Source of the DNA: Planctomycetota bacterium
GTDB lineage: Bacteria; Planctomycetota; B15-G4; SIAN01
Length of the DNA stretch: 64,000 bases
NCBI GenBank assembly: GCA_028289345.1
Contig: JANQQL010000050.1
Span: 124,001-188,000, forward strand
Direction: 5' to 3'
In this document: positions 1 through 9,700 of the stretch, one piece after another
How the letters are laid out: the number at the start of each line of letters is the position of its first letter
Numbering within the stretch: the first letter of the stretch is position 1
The notes under the pieces: generated by a model
Seen by the model: only the letters and a program-made list of their open reading frames with translations
Database searches by the model: none
Told to the model about the DNA's origin: nothing
Made by a program: the position numbers and the translations under genes

Positions 1-1
1 A

Positions 2-397
2 CTGACGAACGCAACGCTTGTCGCACACGGCGACTCGGAAGCCATCCTGGACGTGGCCACAAATCTCATTCGCAACGCCGTCGAAGCGATGCCGGATGGT
101 GGACGCCTGTTGGTTCGGAGCGACCTTCCAAGATCCAAGGCGCACGTCGCGTTCAGCGTGGAAGACACCGGCGCGGGAATTCCGGAATACGCGAAACCTC
201 GTATCTTCCAACCGCTCTTCACCACCAAAAAGGACGGAGTCGGCCTGGGACTCGCGTCCGTCGATGCGATCGTGCGAGCCCATCGAGGAACCGTCGAGTT
301 CGTGAGCGCTCCGGGCAGCGGGACGAAGTTCCGGGTGATCCTCCCTCGCCACGAAGGGCCACAGCCCCCCGGTTCGAATCGAGATCCCGGCGATTGA
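2..397 (+). CDS. Sensor histidine kinase, C-terminal ATPase domain (5' truncated by window edge)
   Basis: The frame is open to the left edge, so only the catalytic end of a two-component sensor kinase is present. It shows the HATPase_c boxes in order: N-box DVATNLIRNAVEAM, G1 box VEDTGAGIP, F-box region IFQPLFTTKK and G2 box DGVGLGLA. The order and spacing resemble NtrB/AtoS-type kinases, which autophosphorylate a histidine located upstream of the visible part. No response regulator follows. The next gene is convergent and ends 200 bases away, so any partner lies to the left. The sensor input domain is unknown. Confidence 0.9.
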   Translation: MTNATLVAHGDSEAILDVATNLIRNAVEAMPDGGRLLVRSDLPRSKAHVAFSVEDTGAGIPEYAKPRIFQPLFTTKKDGVGLGLASVDAIVRAHRGTVEFVSAPGSGTKFRVILPRHEGPQPPGSNRDPGD

Positions 398-596
398 GTC
401 AATCGCTCCGTCCCGTCGATCCTCGCTCTGAGGTAGCGGACGCGCGGCTCTGGAGAACACCGAAGGCAATCCGGTCGCGGTCGCTTCTCGGAGAGCTTTC
501 CCCGCCGCCAGCGGCCGTCCCCTGGCTCTCGCGACCCTGGTCGTGGCCCATCGCTTTCGCACCTGGATCTTTCGCGGGAGCCGTTTGTGACGCGTC

Positions 597-1013
597 CTAG
601 GGACCAAAGTCCCCGTGGTACAGCATCCAGTAGATCACCACCCCGGTGACGGACACGTAGATCCAAAGGGGGAGGGTCCAACGGGCGAGCTTGCGGTGAC
701 GGGGGATTCGGTCCTTGAACGCCGCTCGAAGAGTCAAGAGGACCAGTGGGACGATGGCGGTTGCAAGCACGGTGTGGGTCAGGAGAATCGACAGATAGAC
801 CGTGCGAATCACTCCTTCCCCTTGAAACTTCACCGAGCCCACCTGGTAGTGGTAGTAGAGGTAGCAAATCAGAAACACCGTGGAGCTCGCGAATGCCCCC
901 AGCATGCAGCGCTTGTGGGCAGCGATGTTCTTGCGGCGAATGAATAGGAAGCCTGCGATCAACAAGCAGGCACTCAAGCCATTCAGGCAGGCATTGACGG
1001 TGGGGAGATTCAT
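597..1013 (-). CDS. DUF420 family membrane protein (YozB/CtaM-like)
   Basis: A 138-residue integral membrane protein with four predicted hydrophobic segments and conserved polar residues of the DUF420 family (HKRCMLGAF after helix 1, a TH pair in the third helix, HRKLARWTLPLW before the last). Bacillus YozB (CtaM) of this family is needed for activity of a haem-copper oxidase, so a role in oxidase assembly is likely. The start overlaps the stop of the SCO gene by four bases (ATGA), implying translational coupling. It is the last gene of the minus-strand respiratory block, beside copper-delivery and haem A functions. Family assignment is confident; the biochemical role is inferred. Confidence 0.85.
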   Translation of the reverse strand: MNLPTVNACLNGLSACLLIAGFLFIRRKNIAAHKRCMLGAFASSTVFLICYLYYHYQVGSVKFQGEGVIRTVYLSILLTHTVLATAIVPLVLLTLRAAFKDRIPRHRKLARWTLPLWIYVSVTGVVIYWMLYHGDFGP

Positions 1014-1750
1014 GAATTCAACAGAAGTTTGATGTTACGCACGATGGCGCGCTTGATCTTGTCATCGGATTGTTCGTCATGATAGGAACGAACCACCCCC
1101 CGAGAGTCCACCACGACCATGCGGGTGGAATGGTTGGGCTCGTCCTTTTCGGCATCTCCCATGGCAACGTGGAAGCCCTGGGTTAACAGCGTGCGAATCT
1201 TCTCTGACTCTCCAGTCACCCAATGCCACTTGGTGTGGTCCGCCTTGTAGTTCTTGGCGAACGCAGCCAGCACTTCAGGAGTGTCATGGTTGGGGTCCAC
1301 CGTGATGCTCAGGAAACGAACTTCTTCCTCGAGCCCCTCCGACTCCACCAAGTTCGTCAACTGACGCATTTCTTGACTGAGCGCGGGGCAGACGGAAGGA
1401 CAACGGGTGAAAAGAAAGTTCACGACCCAGATCTTGCCATCCATGTCTGCGCGCCGGAATGGCTGACCAAGGCAGTCGATGAGCTCGAACTCCGGCAGCA
1501 TCTCGAATTCCGCCAGCTTGCTGCCTTCCCACGCATCCGTGACGCTCTCTTCCCCGCACGAGGGAAACCCCGTGCACAGCATCAACACGGCCAACGAAAG
1601 AGCGACCCCCTGACCAAACCCTGGTCCACGGCCCCCGATGCGACGACATGGAGTCGATGAAATCTCCGTGGAGAGCGCCGTTCGGCCAGAACTCTGCTCC
1701 CCCTGGTCGGAACGGTCGCGAGATGCCAATCGGTGGAATGCCCGGATCAC
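1010..1750 (-). CDS. sco: SCO1/SenC/PrrC copper chaperone
   Basis: Thioredoxin-fold protein that delivers copper to the CuA site of cytochrome oxidase. With the GTG start at 1750 the protein has 246 residues. The copper-binding CPSVC motif is at about residues 117-121 and the conserved histidine in NHSTRM at about 207, so all three ligands are present. A hydrophobic segment ending in a Cys (LCTGFPSC) suggests a lipoprotein or membrane anchor. The frame is open further upstream, but that stretch is Arg/Pro/Gly-rich and unlike protein; the GTG is preceded by an AGAGGTGA Shine-Dalgarno. About 45 residues before the hydrophobic segment is long for a signal, so the start remains uncertain. Confidence 0.88.
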   Translation of the reverse strand: MIRAFHRLASRDRSDQGEQSSGRTALSTEISSTPCRRIGGRGPGFGQGVALSLAVLMLCTGFPSCGEESVTDAWEGSKLAEFEMLPEFELIDCLGQPFRRADMDGKIWVVNFLFTRCPSVCPALSQEMRQLTNLVESEGLEEEVRFLSITVDPNHDTPEVLAAFAKNYKADHTKWHWVTGESEKIRTLLTQGFHVAMGDAEKDEPNHSTRMVVVDSRGVVRSYHDEQSDDKIKRAIVRNIKLLLNS

Positions 1751-2013
1751 TGACTCACCTCTCTTCCATCTTGTCCTCGGCGACAATCGCTCACCGAAAC
1801 GAACGCTCAAACCATGGGGGCTTCGCGGCGCCGGGCCCGGGCCCCTGTGAGGAAGCGGCCTGGTGCCCACCCCACCATGGGTCCGATCCGGACCTCTCCG
1901 CTTCAAAGAACGAACATTCCGGAACCGGAAACGGTGTGCGTACGATGCGATCCGACGGGAACCCAAGTCGCGTGGCAGCCAATCGGGAGCTCACCAAGCG
2001 CGTTGCTTCGCCG

Positions 2014-2799
2014 TCACGATTTCTTGAGCAAACGCGGGGCCAGTGACAACATCAGTCCGGCAAACCCCAGCGTCACTCCGAAGCAGACTCCCAACGACGG
2101 GATCTCCATGCCGACGTCTGTGGAACGGTACATCGCGTAGCGCATTGCCCCGACCCCATAGGTCATCGGGTTCAGCAGCATGAGCCACTGCAGGAAAGTG
2201 GGGACACCCGCCGCGGGAAAGAACGCGCCAGACAGCAACCACATGGGGAAAAGAATCACGCTCATGATGGCGTGAAAGCCACCCACCGAGTCGGTTCGCC
2301 ACGCCAAGGTGAATCCAATCGCGGACAACCCAACCGCCACCATCAACATCGTTCCCGCCAGGTAGAGGAAGGACAGCGGGTGGATTTGGAATCCCGTCAA
2401 CGGCGCGAACAGCGGTGCCAGCAGGGCGAACACCAGTCCGTGGATGAGGGCCAAGGTGGCGCCTCCCAAGACCTTGCCCAAAACGATGCTGAGCCGCGGC
2501 ACCGGAGCCACCAACACCGACTGTAAGAACCCCTCGTTGCGGTCTTCAATGATTGAGATCGACGAGAAGATCGCGGTGAACAACACGATCAGCGCGATGG
2601 TGCCTGGAAAGTAGTACTCCAGGTAGCTCAGACCTTCCGGCGCCTCGCTGGGTCGAAACGATGCCCCCAACCCGAAGCCGAACAGAAACCAGAAGATGAT
2701 CGGTTGGAGCAGCGCGCCCATGACGCGGTTGCGCTGCCGCAAGAATCGAATCACCTCCCGTCGCCACAAGCTGTAGGTAGTCAGTGCCGCCGCGCTCAT
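2014..2799 (-). CDS. ABC-2 type transporter permease
   Basis: A 261-residue membrane subunit with about six hydrophobic segments and the ABC2_membrane family layout: a cytoplasmic N-terminus (REVIRFLRQRNR), then pairs of helices, with the LLSGAFFPAAGVPTFLQWL stretch before the last loop, typical of DrrB/NodJ-like exporters. It overlaps the ATPase gene by four bases (ATGA), so the pair forms one exporter. The substrate is unknown. In this position, between haem A synthesis genes and SCO, a role in oxidase maturation is possible, but the family alone does not show it. Confidence 0.9.
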   Translation of the reverse strand: MSAAALTTYSLWRREVIRFLRQRNRVMGALLQPIIFWFLFGFGLGASFRPSEAPEGLSYLEYYFPGTIALIVLFTAIFSSISIIEDRNEGFLQSVLVAPVPRLSIVLGKVLGGATLALIHGLVFALLAPLFAPLTGFQIHPLSFLYLAGTMLMVAVGLSAIGFTLAWRTDSVGGFHAIMSVILFPMWLLSGAFFPAAGVPTFLQWLMLLNPMTYGVGAMRYAMYRSTDVGMEIPSLGVCFGVTLGFAGLMLSLAPRLLKKS

Positions 2800-3737
2800 G
2801 AAGCCGCCTCCTCCGTCCAGAAGCGATGCCCGGTGCGGCGAATGAACACGTCTTCCAGGGTCGGCTTGCCGAAGTACACCGCTTCGATCTCGCCGGGAAA
2901 TGCCTCGATGAGCTCCGGCACGAACCGGTGCCCTTCTTCTCGCTCGAAGCGAACTTGACCGTCCAACACCTTCGGTTCGCCTCCGAATCGCTCACGAATC
3001 TTCGGGGCCAGGCTGTCGGCACTCTCGCTCTCGACGATCAAGACATCGCCGCCGACTTCGCGGCACAACTCCTCGGGACTGCCAGCAGCGACCAAAGAGC
3101 CTTCATCCAGGATCCCCAGGTGGTGACACTTCGCCGCCTCTTCCATCAAGTGAGTGGTGACCAGAACCGTGACCCCATCGCTCTCTTGAAGCCGAGCCAA
3201 GTACTCCCACATGTCGATGCGAGCGCCGGGATCCAGTCCGGTGGACGGCTCGTCCAGCAGCAGCAATCGGGGCCGATGCAACAGCCCTTTCGCAAGCTCC
3301 ACTCGTCGCTTCAACCCGCCGGAGAGGCTCTCGACTTTCTCCTTGGCACGGTCTTGCATCCCGACGCGGTCCAACAACTCTGCCGCCCGCTGCTGCAGCT
3401 CCCGGCCAGAAAGACCGTAGAGATGCCCTTGGTGGATCAGGTTCTCGAGGACCGTGAGCTTCTTGTCCAGGCTGGGAGACTGGAACACAACGCCAATGCT
3501 GCGCCGCACGGCATCGGGACGGCTCGCCACGTCGTCTCCGAAGATGGTCGCGGTCCCCCCGGAAGCACGCAGAGACGTCGACAAGATGCGAAACGTCGTG
3601 GTCTTGCCCCCCCCGTTGGGGCCGAGCAAGCCGAACGTCTCCCTCGCGGCTGCGGTGAAACTCACGTTTTTCAACGCTTGGCGATCGCCATAGGAGTGGC
3701 ACAGCTCGTTCACCACCACCGCATCGTTTCCGGCCAT
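2796..3737 (-). CDS. ABC transporter ATP-binding protein
   Basis: A 313-residue nucleotide-binding subunit of the DrrA/CcmA/NatA type. Walker A is GPNGGGKTTT (a Gly replaces the common Ala/Ser after GPNG), the signature is LSGGLKRRVELAKGLL, Walker B LLLLDEPSTGLDP, and the switch histidine lies in TTHLMEEAAKC. About 80 residues after the ABC core form a C-terminal DUF4162-like tail. It is coupled to the permease. All catalytic motifs are intact, so it should be active. A 256-base gap separates it from the haem O synthase stop, so it may have its own promoter. Confidence 0.93.
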   Translation of the reverse strand: MAGNDAVVVNELCHSYGDRQALKNVSFTAAARETFGLLGPNGGGKTTTFRILSTSLRASGGTATIFGDDVASRPDAVRRSIGVVFQSPSLDKKLTVLENLIHQGHLYGLSGRELQQRAAELLDRVGMQDRAKEKVESLSGGLKRRVELAKGLLHRPRLLLLDEPSTGLDPGARIDMWEYLARLQESDGVTVLVTTHLMEEAAKCHHLGILDEGSLVAAGSPEELCREVGGDVLIVESESADSLAPKIRERFGGEPKVLDGQVRFEREEGHRFVPELIEAFPGEIEAVYFGKPTLEDVFIRRTGHRFWTEEAAS

Positions 3738-3993
3738 CGCTGGTTGGGTTCTCTCGAATCAGAAATCGTTGTGGGCGAGCAGGCGACTGAAGATTGCCTG
3801 TTCGAGTCTTTGCGTCTCAATCCTGCCCGCGAATCCTCGACGACTCCGTGGATTCGCCAGCGGTCCGACTTCCTCGGCGAACGCGCCCGACTCCAGTGTA
3901 TCGACTCCGCTCACAGAATTGCGCTTGGGTTGAGAAGCGACAGAGGACTCCGGGTTTCCCGCAGACCCCGCTCGACGATCGGAAGACCGCGAC

Positions 3994-4875
3994 TCAGAGA
4001 CCGAAAGCGAACAGCCCGAACAGACAGGGCATGTAAAGCAGGGAGACGGTGAGCACCCGCCGGGCCGACTGCCGAGTACGGGAGGTCCAGAAACCGACGG
4101 TTGCCGCGAAGAAAAACGCGCCCGCCAGCAGGACCCCGATCAAGTAGATCGCTCCCCCATCTCCCAACAGCGGGGGGAGGGCCGACACGACGACCAGCGC
4201 GAGGCAGTTGCGCATCATCTTGCGAGCCGTGATCTCGCCGGTCTCGTCATCGCGGGTGACCATATGAAAGCCGCCCAGCCGGTAATCCCGGCGGTACAAC
4301 CATGCAATCGAATAGAAGTGAGGCAGCTGCCAAAGGAACATGCAACCGAATACGACCAAGCACAGGGCATCGACTTGGCCGGTGGCCGCGGTCCAGCCCA
4401 GCACCGGCGGCATCGCACCCGGGACGGCACCCACCCAAGTGTTCCACTTCGTCCGCCGCTTGAGTGGCGTGTAAAGGCACAAGTAGGCCAAGAGCGTTGC
4501 CACGCCCAGAGCCGTGGTGAGCAGATTCGTCCAGAGTCCCAGGGCCAGCGTACCCGCCAGAGAAAGCACGATCCCCATGGCCGTTGCGGAAGCTACGGAA
4601 ACTCGACCCGAGGGAAGCGGGCGGTCCTTGGTGCGTGGCATGCGTGCATCGTGGGAACGCTCCATGACCTGATTCAGAACGCTGGAGGCCGATCCCAAGC
4701 AAAACACACCGAACAGCGCGGCCAGCACGGGAGCTGCCTCTGGCACGGCGACCTCTCCTCCACGACTCAACGCCATTTGGTAGCCGACAAACGTGGTCAT
4801 CACGACCATCGATCCGATCACCGGCTTGGTCAGGGCGCTGAGGTCCGTGAGCAGGGTCGCTTGCCGAGAGCTCAT
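3994..4875 (-). CDS. ctaB: Protohaem IX farnesyltransferase (haem O synthase)
   Basis: UbiA-superfamily prenyltransferase that adds a hydroxyethylfarnesyl group to haem B, the first step to haem A. The 293-residue protein has about eight or nine hydrophobic segments and the first Asp-rich motif NQVMERSHDARMPRT (about residues 68-82), followed by RPLPSGRVS, both diagnostic for CtaB/CyoE. A second polar loop contains YRRDYRLGGFHM. The frame is open far upstream, but the ATG at 4875 overlaps the stop of ctaA by four bases and gives the normal family length, so it is the start. With ctaA it makes haem A for an aa3-type oxidase. Confidence 0.95.
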   Translation of the reverse strand: MSSRQATLLTDLSALTKPVIGSMVVMTTFVGYQMALSRGGEVAVPEAAPVLAALFGVFCLGSASSVLNQVMERSHDARMPRTKDRPLPSGRVSVASATAMGIVLSLAGTLALGLWTNLLTTALGVATLLAYLCLYTPLKRRTKWNTWVGAVPGAMPPVLGWTAATGQVDALCLVVFGCMFLWQLPHFYSIAWLYRRDYRLGGFHMVTRDDETGEITARKMMRNCLALVVVSALPPLLGDGGAIYLIGVLLAGAFFFAATVGFWTSRTRQSARRVLTVSLLYMPCLFGLFAFGL

Positions 4876-5888
4876 GGAGTTCCCCCCCGCGGCTCGCGGA
4901 ATGAACGAAGCAGCACGAAAACCAAGCTTCCCAAGAGGAGCGCACCGATCACCACGTGAGAAGTGGCGGCACGGGGAGCCGTCTGAGAAAGCACCGTCCA
5001 AAGACCCAATCCGATCTGCAGGAGCACCAGCAGGAACACCGCCGCGACGGGACGCAAAATGAATGATTCCTTGCGGTGATTCCAGGTCGCGACGTGCAGC
5101 AGGTGGGAGAGGGCAACGAGAACGGTCAGCGCTCCGATCCAATGAAACCCGTGGACGAATAGCGAGGGATCCGAGAAGAAGTTTTCGAGAGTCAGCGGCG
5201 GGGACTCTTCTCCGCCGAGCACGGCCCCTGCATGGCGGACAACAGCACCCAGAATGAGCTGCACGTAGACGGCGCCTACGGCGAACCAGCAGGCGCGTCG
5301 CAAACCTCGGGTTTTCTTGGAGGCCTCGCGCTGCCGGGTTTCGCGCCACTCGTCAGAGACGAAGTAGGCGGCGGCAACCGACATGCAAAAGAAGGTCTGG
5401 GCCAAAGTTCCATGGGTCGCAGAGATCTGCGGCGGAAGGAAGTGCAGCACGGTCAATCCGCCCAACAGTCCCTGGACGCAGACCGCGAACAGCATTCCCA
5501 CGCCCCACCAGCGCAACCAACGGCGCTGCTCGCTGCGCCACAGCCACACGGCATAGACAATGGTCAGCAGTCCCACGAAAGACGCGATCATGCGGTGACC
5601 GTGTTCGTAGCGAACGTTGCCGATCCACTGAACGAACACCCAATTGCCATAGGAAGTCGGCCAATCGGGCACCGACAACCCGGCATCGAGGCTGGTCACC
5701 AACCCTCCTGCGATCAGCAACAGGTAGGTAAAGAAGACGTGGGTGCACGCAAACCGGAAGCGCCACACTGGAGTGCGAGGCTCATTGGTGACCCCGCGGG
5801 AAGAGGTCGCCAAGGGCACCGCTTCCGCCAGGGGATTCCGCACGTCTTGAGTCGTCTCGAAGGACATCGATTCCGTGGGCCAGCTCAC
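4872..5888 (-). CDS. ctaA: Haem A synthase (COX15/CtaA family)
   Basis: Membrane oxygenase converting haem O to haem A. It has 338 residues and about eight hydrophobic segments arranged as two similar halves. Histidines expected to bind haem are visible at about residues 96/98 (YEHGHR), 159 (SATHGT), 246/249 (VHGFHW) and 311 (TSHVV). The GLSVPDWPTSYG loop after helix 1 is characteristic. The first codon is GTG at 5888; an in-frame ATG at 5867 (MSFETT) is an alternative, since the first 40 residues are not conserved in kind. It is coupled by ATGA overlap to ctaB and starts 15 bases after the cupredoxin-like gene. Confidence 0.94.
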   Translation of the reverse strand: MSWPTESMSFETTQDVRNPLAEAVPLATSSRGVTNEPRTPVWRFRFACTHVFFTYLLLIAGGLVTSLDAGLSVPDWPTSYGNWVFVQWIGNVRYEHGHRMIASFVGLLTIVYAVWLWRSEQRRWLRWWGVGMLFAVCVQGLLGGLTVLHFLPPQISATHGTLAQTFFCMSVAAAYFVSDEWRETRQREASKKTRGLRRACWFAVGAVYVQLILGAVVRHAGAVLGGEESPPLTLENFFSDPSLFVHGFHWIGALTVLVALSHLLHVATWNHRKESFILRPVAAVFLLVLLQIGLGLWTVLSQTAPRAATSHVVIGALLLGSLVFVLLRSFREPRGGTP

Positions 5889-5903
5889 TCGGGAGAGCGA
5901 GAC

Positions 5904-6695
5904 TCAGCCGCTGTAGGAGAAGTCCGCCTGGGCCGTCTGGCCGGTCGCCACGGTGACTGAAGCTCTCTGCTCTCCGAGGCTTTCATGCCAAACCACACAG
6001 TCGTAGGTACCCGGCGGTACGCCCGGGATGGAGAAGCTGCCATCGTCGCCGGTCACGGCAAAGAACGGGTGATCGAGCACGCCCACCCAGGCGTTCATCC
6101 AGGGGTGAACCTCGCACTTGAACTTGATCATCACCTCGGCGAACTCGAACGAGCGCTCGCGGACGCCGATCTTCGACATCCCGATGTTCTGCTCATCATT
6201 GATCTCGGGGATGTAGTGGACGTTGTGGAGGAAATTGTCACTGTTCTTGATGTTCAACTGCTGACCGGTCTGCAGCCCCATCACGTGGGGGAAGTACACG
6301 CAGCCCTTCTGATCGATTTCAGCAGGTTGGCTCGGCGGGTCGTACTTGCCCGGGACCGAGACGTAAACAAAACAGTTCTTCACAGTGCCGTCGCCGTTGA
6401 CGACGAGCTTTTCGTCCATCACGTCCACCGTGTGCACGGCCGCGCACTCCGGAGTCCCGCCCATCTTGATCGCTTTCGGAGCCGGCGGAGTGCCGGCGAA
6501 TGAGATCTTGCCGGCCACCGTTCCCGCCGTGGCCAAATCGACGGTGCGCGGGCCCGCTGCGCCCCCGCCTGTCAGAGTGTCTCCCCGGGTCTTCCGGTAC
6601 TTCGAGGTGTCGGCCCCGCAGGAGACGACCAAAGCCACCACCGCGACTGCAGTGCCGGCCGTCGCCAGGCCCAACTTCCAGGATTGTTTCATCAC
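5904..6695 (-). CDS. Cupredoxin-like lipoprotein of the respiratory block
   Basis: A 263-residue protein with a lipoprotein signal (lipobox ending at Cys26, ALVVSC), so probably anchored on the outside of the membrane. The middle looks like a plastocyanin-fold domain: a candidate histidine ligand in FLHNVH (about 157), then KCEVHPWM with Cys194, His197 and Met200, the ligand set of a type 1 copper site. The last 55 residues (GDDGSFSIPGVPPGTYDCVVWHE) resemble a carboxypeptidase-regulatory/transthyretin-like fold. Between the cytochrome c gene and haem A genes, it may be a small copper electron carrier linking the bc complex to an oxidase. The fold and the function are inferences from motifs. 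Confidence 0.8.
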   Translation of the reverse strand: MMKQSWKLGLATAGTAVAVVALVVSCGADTSKYRKTRGDTLTGGGAAGPRTVDLATAGTVAGKISFAGTPPAPKAIKMGGTPECAAVHTVDVMDEKLVVNGDGTVKNCFVYVSVPGKYDPPSQPAEIDQKGCVYFPHVMGLQTGQQLNIKNSDNFLHNVHYIPEINDEQNIGMSKIGVRERSFEFAEVMIKFKCEVHPWMNAWVGVLDHPFFAVTGDDGSFSIPGVPPGTYDCVVWHESLGEQRASVTVATGQTAQADFSYSG

Positions 6696-6754
6696 TCGTT
6701 CCGCTTTCTCTAGCGACTGGACTTCGCTTCAAGCCTCGTCAGAGGCGTCGTTGG

Positions 6755-9700
6755 TCAGCGCGCCGCTGCTTCGTAGTCCTCAGCGAACGGCTCGGAGAAG
6801 AGGTAGTCCCGAATCAGGTACATCTCCTCGTGGGCGTCCTGGAGCTTGTCATGGATGGGTTCGCGTACGCCGTTCTCTTCCGCCCAAAGCGAGGGCATCT
6901 TGGTTCCCGGCTGGTAGCGACCCGGGCCTTCGAGCCATCTCTTGACCCAGTTCGGTTGCAGTCGGTTCTTGGCCAGATTCAGCACCGGGGCCATGTCGGC
7001 GGCGGTCTTCCCTTCGGGGATGATCCCACCCGGCATGTGGCACTGAATGCAGTTCAACTGGGGCGAGGTGAAGAAACGCCGGGCCATCTCGTGCCGCTCG
7101 TCGCCGAGTTCCCACTCGAGCTGGGAGAGGTACGGGTAGTCCGTCTGATGCAGGAACGTACCGCCAGAGTCGCGATAGTTCCGCGCAAGCAGGGCGTCGT
7201 ACAGCTGGCGCTTCTCGGCGCCGCCCTCCTTCATCCCGCGATTATCGTACCCATCGAACTTGCTCCGGAATTCCTCGGCCAGCGCGTCCCATTTCGCGGG
7301 ATCGTTGGCGGTGTGCCAGGTTTCTTCGTGGGCAAAGTACGCGATCAGGTCGTTGAGTTCCTGCTGGTTGAAGCCGAAGGTCGGCATGCGGGCGCTCATC
7401 CACGGACGCAGGTGGGCCTTGGAGCCGGCCCCCGCTCCCATGGAGGGATCGGTCAGGAAGTTGAACAGCCACTCCGGCTGGGTGCGAGCACCCTGACCGT
7501 CCAGGAGTGGGGGAAAGTACGCACGGGCCGCGTCGGCATCCCCACCAGCAATCGCCACCTGGAACTGGCGAATCTCGCCGCCCATGTCGTACATCATGTG
7601 GCAGCCGAGGCAGTTCTTGTCCTTGACCAGCTGCCGGCCGCGCTCGACCGCGTCTTCTGACGGGCTCAGCTTGCGCTGAATGGACTCATCCACGTGGTCC
7701 TTGGTCATCCCGAGGACGAAAGTCATCAAAGCGTGCAGGTCCTCCGGATCTTCCGGGAATCGGAACTGCGGCATCTTGAGTTTTTCGAACTCGCCCTTGT
7801 CCTTGCCTCGATCGTAGAAGCGCGTGTTGCGCAGCTTCTGGTCCAGCCAGGCGATGCGGTTGAACTTGCCGTTGTGCTTCCAATCCATTTCGGCCATGCC
7901 GAAGTCGAGTCGGTCGGGATGCTTCGAACCCCAGCCGTTCAGCTCGGTCCCGATCTGCTTCGCGTCCTGGTAGCCCTCGATCATGTGGCAACCGAAGCAG
8001 CCATAGTGATTGAGCAAGGCTTCCCCGGCCCGCAGACGCTTGTCGAGGGGACTCATGCTGGCGATGAGCTCGTTGGCCCGTCCTTCGGTCATCTTCTCGA
8101 CCAATTTCTCGCGGACGATGTCTTCATAGATGCCGTCGTCCGCTGGACTCTCGAAGACCATGGACTCGAACTGACCATTGCGCTTGGTCATCAGGTACGC
8201 GACCAGGTCGGCCGCCTCCTGATCGGTCAGACGCAAGTTCGGCATGTTGGTGTCTTCCCAGATCGACTGAGGATCCAACAGCCAGTTGTAGAGCCAGTCT
8301 TCGCGCAGCTTCGATCCAACGCCGGACAGATCCGGGCCATGCCGCTCGTCGAAGTCATCGATTGCGTAATCGTCGATGTTGTGGCAGGCCAGGCAGCCCA
8401 CGCCACCGTTGTCACCGAACAATGCCCTGCCTCGCTCGGCGTCTCCGTTGCCGGGATAGGTCCGCTCCAGCGGCAGAGCCGAGGTCTGGTTGTAGAGATA
8501 GGTGACCAGTGCCGCGATCTCGGCACGCTGACGTTCCGGATCGTCCTGACGATTCTCCAAGTGGAAGAACGAGGGCATGCGCGTGGTGGGACGGAAGCTG
8601 CGCGGATCTTCGACCCACTTCATGGTCCAGTCGACGCTTTGGAACTTATCAGCCATGTGATAGAGCGGTGGGCCGCTCTTGCGGTGGTCTTCGAACGGCT
8701 CCATCTTGTGGCAGCCGAAGCAGCCGTAGCGCTCGACCAGCTGGCGACCTCTGTTCCAGGTATCCGCTCCGGGGATCTCCACCTGGTCGGCGTGGCACTT
8801 GTAGCAGGAGGCTTCCAGGTAGTTGGCCGGGAGCTGCGGGTAGTCCCAGTACTTCATCTTCTTCCAGTGGTACTTCTCCTTCCACTCGGACTTCTGGTCG
8901 GCGTTCTGAGGCGTGTGGGCGGAGTCCTTGAAGTTGACCCGCTGATTGCCGCCACTGTGACAGGCCGAGCAACCAAAGATCTCCATGTCGTGAGGAGACA
9001 GGGACGTCACGAACAGCTCGGGACGAGGATGGGCCTGAAACACCGCATCCACGACCGTGTCGCCGAAGTAGGGGTCCTCGCCATGGAACATCGGGGAATC
9101 GTGTGGGTAGTCCCGATAGCTGGCGATGCCAAGGTGGCAGGTGGTGCACATGTCGATTTTGGGCACCTGCAGGAAGTTCAATTCGTCCTGGACTTCTTTG
9201 ACGACGATCTTGTTGACGGTCAGGCTCGGGGCCATGAAGTCGAAGAACACCGAGTTCCGGAAACTGCTGAAGATCCGCTCTGGGTCGACTTTCAGCATCT
9301 TCCGTTCGAGACGATCCATTTCCCGGTCGAGGTCGGCGAACTCCGACTCCACTCGGGCAATCTGAGAGTCGTAGGTGTCTAGCTGGGCGACCATTTCGTT
9401 GCGCTTGGTTTCGGCCACCTTGTCCGCGTCTGCCAAAACCTCGTACTTCTCCTTCAAGTCGAGGTAGTGGGCCAGCGCTTCCTTGACGCTTTCCTTCTGG
9501 GGATTCCAGAGGTCGTCGTGCTCGAGGTGCACCAGCTCTTCGTAGTGGTAGCGTTCAGCTTCGAAGATCGCCTTGGCCGACTTCATCTCGGCGTTGGTCA
9601 CGTTGTATTCGAAGTTGGCGTCGGACACGGCGGCAACGAGCTTGGGGCGCTCCTCCGCGTCCGAGTCCAGAAAGCTCTGCTGGCGCTCGGCCTTGGCCTG

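Noticed and set aside
360..400. GGTTCGAATC motif resembling a tRNA T-arm
   Set aside because: It lies inside the kinase coding end and no acceptor, D or anticodon stems surround it.
394..600. 68-residue plus-strand frame after the histidine kinase
   Set aside because: No ribosome site, low-complexity composition, ends inside the convergent gene's stop region.
7694..9382. A 562-codon plus-strand frame opposite the octahaem cytochrome
   Set aside because: Antisense shadow; no motif, and the minus strand has eight intact CXXCH motifs.
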